The notes under the pieces: generated by a model
What the model was told of the DNA's origin: nothing
Seen by the model: the letters and a program-made list of their open reading frames with translations, nothing else
Database searches by the model: none
Translations under genes and position numbers: made by a program
IMG/VR virus record: IMGVR_UViG_3300049796_000012
Span: 1 to 20,160 of that record
Length of the DNA: 20,160 nucleotides
Reading direction: 5' to 3' (one strand)
Source: a virus
Part shown: piece after piece, positions 8,715-15,776 of the stretch
Numbering within the stretch: the first letter of the stretch is position 1
Layout: each line of letters starts with the position of its first letter

Positions 8715-9677
8715 CTACTTCTTTCCGGCGCTTCGTGCGATTCGGTCTGCCTCAGAGGCTTTGCGGAGAATAGCTAAATCGGCTTCAATCTCCTCCTCCT
8801 TGGTCTTCTGTCGCTCTTGCACCGGAATCCTCTTCCCATTTGCTGGTTGGGCGACCTTGGATGCCGGTGTTACTGCGACCGTCGACGCGGGGGGCGGGGC
8901 GCCGAGGAGCAATCCGCGGCGCTCTGTTCTCTCAGTATGTACCTGTTTTGCCTTACCTTCAAGATAATCCGCGACTTCGCTCGCGGAGTATGCCTTGTCG
9001 TTTTTCTTCGCCCAATCGGCGACGGCGGCTACCTGATGAAAAATCTCAGTCTGAGAGAACTCGGCATTCAAGTGCTTGAATTTCGACTTCATCTCATCGC
9101 CAGTAACCCAGAGGGTAAACTGTCTCAGCTTCCCCTCATCCTGAGTGCGCTGTATCTCGGCGAGGCGTTTCGCTTCCTCTTCTTCGCGCGCTTTCGTCGC
9201 CCCGGTAATCTCCGCGAGGCGTGCCTCGAACGCCTCTTTTTGCTCGGTCATTGCCTTTTGCATCTGTATGATTTGCGCTTCGGGAGTCCCCTGGGCGACG
9301 AGCTCACGCAGGTGAGCATTGACATCGACACCCGGCTTCAACAGCGGATTACCCTGCTTATATTCCGCAAGTTCTCGGCGCAGCTCCGCTATCTCCGCGG
9401 TGCGCGTCTTCTCCGTCGCAACCTGCGCCTCCGCGTGTTCCCGACGCTCACGTTCGAATTTTTGCCGGTCTGCATGTAGTGCATCGGACTTTCGCTTCAC
9501 ACGTTCGAGCCGCGCGCGCTCCTCGGCGCGGCCGCGAGCTGCCTTCGCGGCTTCACCTGGCGTGAGGGGCTCCGCGGGCATCTCAGGCGTCTCTGCCGGT
9601 GATGGAGGCGCCGCTTCGGAGGTGGCCGCCGCGGCGGATTGATTCGGTTGCGTGTCAGGTATCACGTTCATCGTCAT
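8715..9677 (-). CDS. Scaffolding protein (320 aa)
   Basis: The product is highly charged and mostly alpha-helical: residues about 40-180 are rich in Glu, Arg, Lys and Ala in a coiled-coil pattern, flanked by Pro/Ala/Glu-rich disordered ends. The C-terminus is basic and helical (residues about 285-320), as in scaffolds that grip the coat protein through a basic helix. It sits between portal and capsid genes, the usual place. Its ATG overlaps the portal stop (ATGA), and a GGAG element inside the portal end serves as ribosome site. It would direct procapsid assembly and then leave. No protease domain is visible. Confidence 0.85.
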   Translation of the reverse strand: MTMNVIPDTQPNQSAAAATSEAAPPSPAETPEMPAEPLTPGEAAKAARGRAEERARLERVKRKSDALHADRQKFERERREHAEAQVATEKTRTAEIAELRRELAEYKQGNPLLKPGVDVNAHLRELVAQGTPEAQIIQMQKAMTEQKEAFEARLAEITGATKAREEEEAKRLAEIQRTQDEGKLRQFTLWVTGDEMKSKFKHLNAEFSQTEIFHQVAAVADWAKKNDKAYSASEVADYLEGKAKQVHTERTERRGLLLGAPPPASTVAVTPASKVAQPANGKRIPVQERQKTKEEEIEADLAILRKASEADRIARSAGKK

Positions 9678-11644
9678 GTCGGCATTACTCCGTTAGCGCC
9701 GGGAGGCGGCATAGGTGCACCAGGAGCCGGCGGGCCCCCGGCAGTAGGCATCGGCGGGGCGCCAGGGATTGGCCCACCTGGCGACATTGCACCGGGTGGT
9801 GGGGCCGGTGGCGGAGGCGGCTTGAGGAGCCGATTGCATTGATTGACGAAATCCTGGACCTGACTCAAATAGGTATCATCCACTTCTTTGAGCTCCGCCA
9901 TGTTTCGCATCTCTGTCGCGATTTCTACGGCCTCCGGCAAATTGAGAAATGGGTGCGGCGCATACCCGCCTTCGCCGCGGAGCATTCTCCCGACCATCTT
10001 CTCAACAAGCTTGCGGCTAGCCTCTTTTCGCTTGCGTATTTGCATCAGGTCACCCATACCGACCATCTCGACAACATCCTGCGGGGAGAACGCGCCGATT
10101 TGCATCATGTCTTGCGCAGTGCTCAATTTACCGGGCAATGTCCCTGGCAACGCCGATGTCGTCTCTACGTACGTGACGAAGTCATCCGGGTCTTCCAGCT
10201 CCACCCAATCGATGCTTTGAAATCCGTCATCCGCCTTGGTGCGGACCTCATAGGTCCCGTGTTTGGCGAGGCACTTGGCGGCGTTGGCGATCAACAAGCC
10301 ATCTTTCTGAACGACCTTTTCGAATCTCTTCCCCTTCTCGAGGAGCGTCTCTGTCTGCTGGTCTGCATAGACGCGCTGCGCCTCGCCGGAGTCGAGCCCC
10401 ACCGGGCGCTGCGCCGATGCTGCCTGCTCATTTACACCGGCGAGCTTGTAGTATTGCCCGACGAGACCCCAGAGGTGTTGATAGACTTCGGGGCTGATGA
10501 TAGTCGGGGCCTGATACAACGGCGCCGTGCCCTGATAGCGGATGATGGTGCTCAAGTCATTATTTATATGTGAGAGAGTGATTTTACTCCCCATGTCCAC
10601 CAAATAATGGCCCGTTATCAGGTGGTGGCCATTTTGAATCTGGCGCACGAGTTTATTTATTTCAGCCTGAATTCCAGCGCCGCATTCAACGAGACCTTGC
10701 CCATAGAAACCCACGATGGGGTTTTTCCACCGGTACCAACTGAACTCACTACAGTACTCGTCAAGCTTGCGGTCGATGAGCGTGCAATTCTCGACGCCGA
10801 CAACATAGCGGCCGTCTGACGCCCCGACTCCGCTTGGCCGGTGCCAGGCCTCCTCGACCATCACTCGATTGACTGTTTGCTGATACCCAAATTCGGCGTC
10901 GTTGTCTCGTAGCCCCTTCAACTTATCGAGGAGGTCGACCTTATATGCAATGGTTGCGTCGTCACCATCCGCATACCAGTTTTGCCCCTCAGTGACATGT
11001 GTTTGAGCGCGGTGCATCAGCACACCGCGGTCAACGTAATAGCGGAGATAAATACATCTCGGGCCATCCCACAACGTCCCGCCATCCGTCATCGTCTCAC
11101 CGTCATCTACGATGACTTCGTACGGCATCATCCGGAGGACATCGACGTTCTTCTCATCGTAATTTGGGCGGATTCGGCTGAACCCAGTTCCAAATACGCA
11201 CGCGTCGAGCCCCTTCATGACCGACTTTTCATAATACTCCGTTTGGCGCATGACGCCGTCAATACCGTACTCCAATTGCTCGGCGGCTTGTTGTCGCTCG
11301 TAGTCGCCACCAATTGTCGCCACCGAGACGCGCGGCTCAGATTTGCTAAATATCCGAGCGGCGACTGCGTCACACACATTGGCGCTGACATTGAGACTGA
11401 GCTTCGACCCACCAACACCGGGCGTTGAGCGGACGTAGGAGTCGACCGCGAGCCCACCACCACCGGGCGGCATCCCGCCAGCATACATGCTTCCGTAGAG
11501 GAGCATGTCGCGCTTGCGGTCTTGGTTCCGGACGATATGGTCCAACACCACCCGCAATTTCTCGTGCGCTTTCGGGTCTTCGGTCTCGGTATCATCGTCG
11601 GGGCGGACCCACCATAGTTTTTCAGTGGGGGAGAGGGTGGGCAT
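9674..11644 (-). CDS. Portal protein (656 aa) with Pro-rich tail
   Basis: The dodecameric portal forms the DNA entry vertex of the head. Support comes from length, position between terminase and scaffold, and portal-like segments: YEKSVMKGLDACVFGTGF near residue 140, the aromatic WYRWKNPIVGFYGQGLVE stretch near residue 310 followed by an IQ.EINKLVRQIQ helix, and a helical C-terminal wing and crown. The last 50 or so residues are unusual: runs of Pro with Gly and Ala, likely disordered. The ATG lacks a strong ribosome site and begins 4 nt after the upstream stop, so it may rely on re-initiation. The family resembles podophage portals of the P22 or T7 size class. Confidence 0.9.
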   Translation of the reverse strand: MPTLSPTEKLWWVRPDDDTETEDPKAHEKLRVVLDHIVRNQDRKRDMLLYGSMYAGGMPPGGGGLAVDSYVRSTPGVGGSKLSLNVSANVCDAVAARIFSKSEPRVSVATIGGDYERQQAAEQLEYGIDGVMRQTEYYEKSVMKGLDACVFGTGFSRIRPNYDEKNVDVLRMMPYEVIVDDGETMTDGGTLWDGPRCIYLRYYVDRGVLMHRAQTHVTEGQNWYADGDDATIAYKVDLLDKLKGLRDNDAEFGYQQTVNRVMVEEAWHRPSGVGASDGRYVVGVENCTLIDRKLDEYCSEFSWYRWKNPIVGFYGQGLVECGAGIQAEINKLVRQIQNGHHLITGHYLVDMGSKITLSHINNDLSTIIRYQGTAPLYQAPTIISPEVYQHLWGLVGQYYKLAGVNEQAASAQRPVGLDSGEAQRVYADQQTETLLEKGKRFEKVVQKDGLLIANAAKCLAKHGTYEVRTKADDGFQSIDWVELEDPDDFVTYVETTSALPGTLPGKLSTAQDMMQIGAFSPQDVVEMVGMGDLMQIRKRKEASRKLVEKMVGRMLRGEGGYAPHPFLNLPEAVEIATEMRNMAELKEVDDTYLSQVQDFVNQCNRLLKPPPPPAPPPGAMSPGGPIPGAPPMPTAGGPPAPGAPMPPPGANGVMPT

Positions 11645-11648
11645 GGTT

Positions 11649-11960
11649 TTATTCTAACTCGAAAACCTTCGGGTCTAGCATCCTGTCGCATTGCTCGGGC
11701 GATAAATCCCAGATTCCGAGCTTGGCTCGAATCTCTTCTCGTGCAGCCTCTACACGCGCATCACGACGCGCTTCGGGCGTATCCTCCGAAGCAGCCCGTT
11801 CCTCGAGTTTCTCCAACGGCGTAAGGCGCCTCGGCGCCGGCCCGAGGGTGACGCCGAATGCGCTGGTGACTCCGAGCTCCCGCATGACGCTGACTCGCTG
11901 GCGGAGCCGCTGCTCCTCTTCCGGCCACGGAAAATAATCCCAACCCGTCAAACTGCCCAT
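11649..11960 (-). CDS. Hypothetical protein between terminase and portal (103 aa)
   Basis: A strong AGGAG ribosome site lies 8 nt before the ATG and is inside the end of the terminase gene, which it overlaps by 13 nt. The protein begins with aromatic residues (WDYFPWPEEEQ) and continues as charged helices rich in Arg, Glu and Ala. There are no Cys, no signal peptide and no membrane segment. Small helical proteins at this spot in other phages are often unnamed. A packaging or portal-assembly helper is conceivable, but nothing in the sequence proves it. Confidence 0.78.
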   Translation of the reverse strand: MGSLTGWDYFPWPEEEQRLRQRVSVMRELGVTSAFGVTLGPAPRRLTPLEKLEERAASEDTPEARRDARVEAAREEIRAKLGIWDLSPEQCDRMLDPKVFELE

Positions 11961-13363
11961 TGCACATTCTCCTCTTCCTCATCGCGGCACGCAAGCCGCT
12001 CAAGTTCCGCCGCCATTTCCGCAATCGCCTCCGGCGACCCCTTCGCGGGGCGCTCCTCTTTGGGCTGCTCATTGTAGGCGTTGCATGCGCGCCACCCATA
12101 GAGGACACCGTCGCTTGCATGGTTCTTGAACCCCGGCGCCTCCTTCGCCCCATCGGCGGTCTTGGGCAATTCCAGCCACTCATCCACCAAATCTGTACAG
12201 CTACCATCGGAGCACACCTTGATGGTCCCGCGCGCCAAGGCAGAATTGAGCAGACTCACATAGCCCATCTTGTTGGTCTTCTCGGCCGCTTCGATAGGCA
12301 GATGCCGGCGCTTACGTATCTCGGCCTGAAACAATTTCCCCATGCCGCCGACGTCGCCCACAATCTTGACGAACTGATAAATCTTGTCGAGGTCTCGTAC
12401 TTCGTCTGCCACATCGTCAGTCAACCCGGTGAGTCGATAGCTGCGCCGCACATAGATACACGGGTCATTGTCACGCCACCCAAGTACGTTGATGCTGTTC
12501 TGGTCGTTGACACCGAAATCCAACGCGCAAATATAGTATTGGAGAATCGGGATATCTTTCGCGGCAATATAATTCCGGTCCTCGGAAAATTGGCCATAAA
12601 TCAAGCCGCCGCCATCTCGTACCCAAATACCATCTCGCAATTGCTGGCGGGTAATGGGGTCAAGAACATCGAGCGTCAGCATATACTCGCCGAGGTCCAG
12701 ACTCGGATTGTCTCGAGCCAACGCGGGCACGAAGGCGCCTTTGGCGCCGACCTCGACGAATCCGCGGCGCACCCAATCATGGCCGATGCCGCCAGGGTTG
12801 GCCGAGAATCGAGCGCGGATAGGGACATTGGAGCCTGCGAGACGCCGCAGCCGTGATGTCAAATATCGAACGCGAGATTCAGGGAATTGGGTAGTTTCAT
12901 CCACTGCCAAATACTGAATCTCCGCGCCCTGATACCGGTCCTTGTCATTCTCAGATTCAAGGTAGCCAAATGTAATGGTGGCCCCTGATGGGAACGTGAG
13001 CCGGCGGTCATCTTCATTCCATTTGATGCCGAATCGGTTCCGCCACCATTGCAATCCGCGGTCCATGATGGCGCCGGGGAGTGCTAAGTCCTTGTAAGTC
13101 TTACGGATTATGAGGGCGGCGTAACCCGGCACATGAACATATTGTGCGGCGCCCATCAGGAGTGCGTCGCTTTTGCCTCCGCCCGCGGCACCCCCGAATA
13201 GCGCCTCGCGGTCCGTCAACCGAAGAAACTCCAGCTGCTTCGGATGCGGAAAATGCGGCACCATGTGCGCTGTCTCGCGCGGCATCAACCCGGATTCAAT
13301 AAGCCGGCGTCGCCGAAGCTCGGCCACTGCGGCAAACGGAGTAATGGCGCGAGCGGCACTCAA
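11948..13363 (-). CDS. Terminase large subunit (TTG start)
   Basis: This is the ATP-driven DNA packaging motor and genome-cutting nuclease. Walker A is GGAAGGGKS at residues 57-65, preceded by the Q-motif-like HPKQLEFL. Walker B with its catalytic Glu is LAVDETTQF near residue 150. The C-terminal RNase H-like nuclease begins at CALDFGVNDQ near residue 285, continues through VGDVGGMG, and ends with a HASDGVLYGW motif that supplies the last acidic residue. The start taken is TTG at 13363, directly after the upstream TGA, with GAGG 6 nt before it. An ATG 26 codons later would still keep every motif but has no good ribosome site. Length (471 aa) is normal. Confidence 0.93.
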   Translation of the reverse strand: MSAARAITPFAAVAELRRRRLIESGLMPRETAHMVPHFPHPKQLEFLRLTDREALFGGAAGGGKSDALLMGAAQYVHVPGYAALIIRKTYKDLALPGAIMDRGLQWWRNRFGIKWNEDDRRLTFPSGATITFGYLESENDKDRYQGAEIQYLAVDETTQFPESRVRYLTSRLRRLAGSNVPIRARFSANPGGIGHDWVRRGFVEVGAKGAFVPALARDNPSLDLGEYMLTLDVLDPITRQQLRDGIWVRDGGGLIYGQFSEDRNYIAAKDIPILQYYICALDFGVNDQNSINVLGWRDNDPCIYVRRSYRLTGLTDDVADEVRDLDKIYQFVKIVGDVGGMGKLFQAEIRKRRHLPIEAAEKTNKMGYVSLLNSALARGTIKVCSDGSCTDLVDEWLELPKTADGAKEAPGFKNHASDGVLYGWRACNAYNEQPKEERPAKGSPEAIAEMAAELERLACRDEEEENVQWAV

Positions 13364-13513
13364 TCACGGCCTCTTCTTGCCCTTCGATTTCCTGCCTTTG
13401 CCGGCCTTGCTATATGCAATAGCAGCGGCCTGGTCTTTCGGGCGTCCCGCCTCAATCTCCGTTTTGATATTGGCGCCAATGACGCCTTTGCTACTACCTT
13501 TTTTGAGTGGCAT
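13364..13513 (-). CDS. Small basic protein (49 aa)
   Basis: An ATG at 13513 with AAAGGG 7 nt upstream opens a 49-codon frame that ends exactly where the terminase start begins. The protein is Lys-rich: MPLKKGSSKGVIGANIKTE, then AGRPKDQAAAIAYSKAG and a basic tail. This closely matches a small protein found widely in phages, with the 'PLKKG.S...I..NI..E...G.P..QA.AIA...AGK' pattern, usually close to terminase genes. Its function is unknown; its charge suggests it binds DNA or RNA. Confidence 0.82.
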   Translation of the reverse strand: MPLKKGSSKGVIGANIKTEIEAGRPKDQAAAIAYSKAGKGRKSKGKKRP

Positions 13514-13532
13514 TTGCGTGCCCTTTCGAGTT

Positions 13533-13922
13533 TCAGTTGCTCTTGTCGACGCCTTCCGACGTCAATGTCTGTTCAAAATCCCGACCTTCGGAGAGGGCAT
13601 CGGGCGCAAAAAACGCGAGCCGCGCCACGATGTCTGTCAGACGATTGCCGCTCCAACCGACCTTCTTGATGATGGTGCAGCTACTCTTCATTGTCTGATG
13701 CACCTGCACCCGCTCGCCAGTCACGACGCTCTGTTGCAGCCCGTCACACCGCGCCCAAATTTCCACCTCGTAATCCGTGTCATTCTCCAACCCATATGCA
13801 GATACCGGCACCTTGCAAATCATACATTTGGGCCAATTCGTCACGCCCCCCGCGACCGGGCGAGGGAGGACGATGCTCCCTTGTGGCCGATTTCGCCTGG
13901 CGAATTTGCGCATGAAGCTCAT
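13533..13922 (-). CDS. Hypothetical protein with a CxxC pair (129 aa)
   Basis: The ATG has GGAG 5 nt upstream and overlaps the preceding stop (ATGA). The protein starts with a basic helix (MRKFARRNRPQ), then WPKCMICKVPVSAYG near residues 30-44 and a further Cys at WARCDG near residue 59. With one more Cys at SSCTII near residue 81, metal binding is possible but not proven. The C-terminus is acidic. It is part of the chain of small overlapping genes ahead of the terminase. I do not recognise a family. Confidence 0.72.
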   Translation of the reverse strand: MSFMRKFARRNRPQGSIVLPRPVAGGVTNWPKCMICKVPVSAYGLENDTDYEVEIWARCDGLQQSVVTGERVQVHQTMKSSCTIIKKVGWSGNRLTDIVARLAFFAPDALSEGRDFEQTLTSEGVDKSN

Positions 13923-14101
13923 GATTGCTCCTTGACGCCCATCACACGAATGGCGGCAACGACGTCCCTCACAATCTGGTCAACCACCTGACCGAGCACC
14001 TCGGCAGCGCGCTCTTGCGCCATTGCGCCAAATGCCCCATCGCATCGCCTCTCGGCCTCGTGCAGTCGAGTGATGAGCGCGTCGTCAATTTCTATCTTCA
14101 T
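13919..14101 (-). CDS. Small helical protein (60 aa)
   Basis: The start chosen is the ATG at 14101 because it overlaps the stop of the upstream gene in the ATGA arrangement used throughout this block. An upstream ATG at 14158 would add 19 residues but overlap the upstream gene by 61 nt. The product (from MKIEIDDALITRLHEAE) is a single helical unit with an amphipathic C-terminal half (EVLGQVVDQIVRDVVAAIRVM), suited to coiled-coil or dimer formation. Function unknown. Confidence 0.68.
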   Translation of the reverse strand: MKIEIDDALITRLHEAERRCDGAFGAMAQERAAEVLGQVVDQIVRDVVAAIRVMGVKEQS

Positions 14102-14316
14102 GCTTTTGGCCACCCATCCGGCGCCGCTGCGCCCTCTCGTGTCGTCTGTTCGAGGCATAAGTCACATACCCCCGAAGCCCCTCGCGGCAGCCGTCGTGGG
14201 CACCATGCGCATTGAGCACGCCGCGCCCGCAGCACTTCGCGCCGCACCACGAGAATGCTCAATGGCGTTGCCGCGCCGAGGCAGAAAATGAGAATGACGA
14301 GCGCGAAGAAGCTCAT
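14098..14316 (-). CDS. Membrane-anchored zinc-ribbon-like mini-protein (72 aa)
   Basis: Residues 3-24 form one hydrophobic membrane segment, followed at once by positive residues (RREVLRARR), so the tail should lie in the cytoplasm. Two CxxC knuckles follow at C36/C39 and C51/C54, separated by a basic Pro/Arg loop, the spacing of a zinc ribbon. Both ends overlap neighbouring genes by ATGA, which supports real translation. The combination of a membrane anchor and a zinc knuckle points to binding a host protein or nucleic acid at the membrane. Function not known; it has no holin-like second helix. Confidence 0.72.
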   Translation of the reverse strand: MSFFALVILIFCLGAATPLSILVVRREVLRARRAQCAWCPRRLPRGASGVCDLCLEQTTREGAAAPDGWPKA

Positions 14317-14618
14317 TTTCGGGCGGCACCGCTCTTCGCCCCATCGGCAAAAGGCTTGCTGCCCTCAAGCGGCGTTTCCCTCATGGCGAGGACATTGCTC
14401 ATGGGCACTTTCTCCGGCATTCCGGCATTGTCCGGGTGGCCCACATAGACGTAGGCATCGTCATGCCAGAGATTGAAATGTTGCTTGCTGCTCAGACGAT
14501 TGTTCGGCGCCGCCTGACTCACGACCGCCTTCTCGCGAGTGGGATATTGGTCTACCTCCCGCCCCGGCGCATTGATTGCCTCTTTAAATTCCACTCGGTC
14601 CAATTTGATTTGACTCAC
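14313..14618 (-). CDS. Hypothetical protein (101 aa, GTG start)
   Basis: The frame opens with GTG at 14618, preceded by AGGA about 4-5 nt upstream, 6 nt after the stop of the gene before. The protein has a central aromatic segment HFNLWHDDAYVYVGHPDN near residues 47-64 and a Lys/Ala/Gly-rich C-terminus. It has no Cys, signal peptide or membrane segment. No family recognised; it belongs to the run of small pre-terminase genes. Confidence 0.7.
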   Translation of the reverse strand: MSQIKLDRVEFKEAINAPGREVDQYPTREKAVVSQAAPNNRLSSKQHFNLWHDDAYVYVGHPDNAGMPEKVPMSNVLAMRETPLEGSKPFADGAKSGAARK

Positions 14619-14624
14619 GTCGTC

Positions 14625-15083
14625 CTACCCTATCTCTTTCTTACCCGCATTGTTCGCATTGCGTTTGAGCTCGGCTGCATCTTGGATGGCCTGCTCCAAA
14701 TCGGCGAGCGGCACATCGTCGAGCGATTGCGAGTTTGCGGCCCGAGATTCAATCCGAGCCTTCTCGATAGCGGGGATGATGTCACCCCATCGCGCACGAT
14801 TGCGGCGCTGCAGCCACCAGGCCAACCCCTGCCACCCTGGCTGCCCGGTCCGAATTTTCTCGACAACTTCGTCCTCCGCAATGGCCTCAGCCTCTCGTAT
14901 CTGAATCGCAAATGCGATGTAATCGGGGTGGCCGGCCTTACCTTTGTGCAGCCAATCACCGAACGTCGAAGGGTTGACGCGCGCTAAGCGGCATGAATTT
15001 ATCCGCGTATTGCCGCGCTTGAGCGCATCCACAATCCGGCGGATGACGAGGTCATTGAGGGCGGTAGGTCCGTTGGCGGGCAT
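14625..15083 (-). CDS. Probable terminase small subunit / HTH DNA-binding protein
   Basis: The N-terminal part is a helix-turn-helix-like domain (residues about 8-50, with NTRINSCRLARVNPSTFGDWL), followed by the family pattern seen in many phage small terminase-like proteins: HKGKAGHPDYIAFAIQI, then AEAIAEDEVVEKI, then GWQGLAWWLQRRNRARWG. The C-terminus is a helical tail with Asn and Ala. Such proteins recognise the packaging site and feed the large subunit, encoded about 1.3 kb downstream. The ATG at 15083 lies 10 nt after the previous stop but has no clear ribosome site. A TTG at 15119 with GAGG only 4 nt away would add 12 residues. A plain HTH regulator is the alternative reading. Confidence 0.72.
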   Translation of the reverse strand: MPANGPTALNDLVIRRIVDALKRGNTRINSCRLARVNPSTFGDWLHKGKAGHPDYIAFAIQIREAEAIAEDEVVEKIRTGQPGWQGLAWWLQRRNRARWGDIIPAIEKARIESRAANSQSLDDVPLADLEQAIQDAAELKRNANNAGKKEIG

Positions 15084-15093
15084 GATGTTTGAT

Positions 15094-15264
15094 TTAGCGC
15101 TTGCTCGCGGCGTATGCAATTTCCCTCACGTCAATGAGACGTCCGCTTGGGGAGCGGATGATGTCTTCGACCTCTTTGACGCGAGGGTCCTCGCAGCATG
15201 GCGTGGTGTGTTGCTGATGCGCCGCACACTCGCGCCCACAATTGAAGCACATGAGCGCGTTCAT
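15094..15264 (-). CDS. Cys-rich mini-protein (56 aa)
   Basis: This short frame starts at an ATG that overlaps the TGA of the regulator gene (ATGA) and stops with TAA. The first half is a dense Cys/His cluster: C6, C9, C13, H16, H19, C23 and C24 (MCFNCGRECAAHQQHTTPCC), enough ligands for one zinc site. The second half is a charged helix (VKEVEDIIRSPSGRLIDVREI). The coupling and composition favour a real gene although it is short. It could act as a small zinc-finger regulator; function unknown. Confidence 0.7.
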   Translation of the reverse strand: MNALMCFNCGRECAAHQQHTTPCCEDPRVKEVEDIIRSPSGRLIDVREIAYAASKR

Positions 15265-15776
15265 GCCTTCGGCGCCCCCTTCCTCGGTTTGCCGAGCCCA
15301 ACCTGTTTGAAAAACTTGGCCTCGATTAAGTTCTTGACTTTATCGCCCGGTTTGAATGTGCCTTTCTCCAAATTGCACATATGAGGCTGCTTGATTCCGA
15401 AGAATGTTGCAAATTCTGCCTGCGTGTAGCCGAGCTCCAAGCGCTTGGCGCGGACCATTTTGCCCCATTTTTTGGACCCGTCTCGACGCCGGTCTTCGGG
15501 CGCCCAACCCTTGGGTCCACGATTAGATTTGGTGGACCTCGTCTTAGCCGGAGTCTTCATCTTCGGAGTCTTGCGCGGCCCGGCGCTGCGTCGCTTCAAC
15601 GGCCGCTTGGCGGCCATCTTCTCAGCCCTCAACGCAGCACGCTTCTCACGCAGCGCCTTGTTTTTCCGGTCTCGTTTGACTTGCGCCTCGTCAATTTCAC
15701 TTTCAACAATCGGCAATATCCCCACTTGAAGCACTCCAGATTCAATCAACGCGTCCGCCATTTCTCCCAAATTCAT
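15261..15776 (-). CDS. XRE-type HTH protein with long basic linker (171 aa)
   Basis: The C-terminal part (residues about 104-152) is a lambda-repressor-like helix-turn-helix: MVRAKRLELGYTQAEFATFF, then GIKQPHMCNLEKG as recognition region, then a closing helix. Residues about 33-100 are very rich in Lys, Arg, Ala and Pro and probably bind nucleic acid without sequence preference. The N-terminal 30 residues are acidic and helical. A GGAG site lies 6 nt before the ATG, which overlaps the polymerase stop. It may control the switch between replication and packaging genes, but it could also be a structural DNA-binding protein. No peptidase domain for SOS cleavage is present. Confidence 0.8.
   Translation of the reverse strand: MNLGEMADALIESGVLQVGILPIVESEIDEAQVKRDRKNKALREKRAALRAEKMAAKRPLKRRSAGPRKTPKMKTPAKTRSTKSNRGPKGWAPEDRRRDGSKKWGKMVRAKRLELGYTQAEFATFFGIKQPHMCNLEKGTFKPGDKVKNLIEAKFFKQVGLGKPRKGAPKA

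Noticed and set aside
9599-10573. Long plus-strand open frame (324 codons) opposite portal and scaffold
   Set aside because: It lies antisense to two well-supported genes, its product is low in structure and rich in Arg/Leu, and it has no recognisable motif. The same applies to the plus-strand frames at 11960-12856, 15923-16849 and 387-986.
14102-14158. Longer start for the 60-aa helical protein (79 residues)
   Set aside because: The later ATG overlaps the upstream stop by ATGA, the pattern of this gene block; the longer form would overlap the upstream gene by 61 nt.
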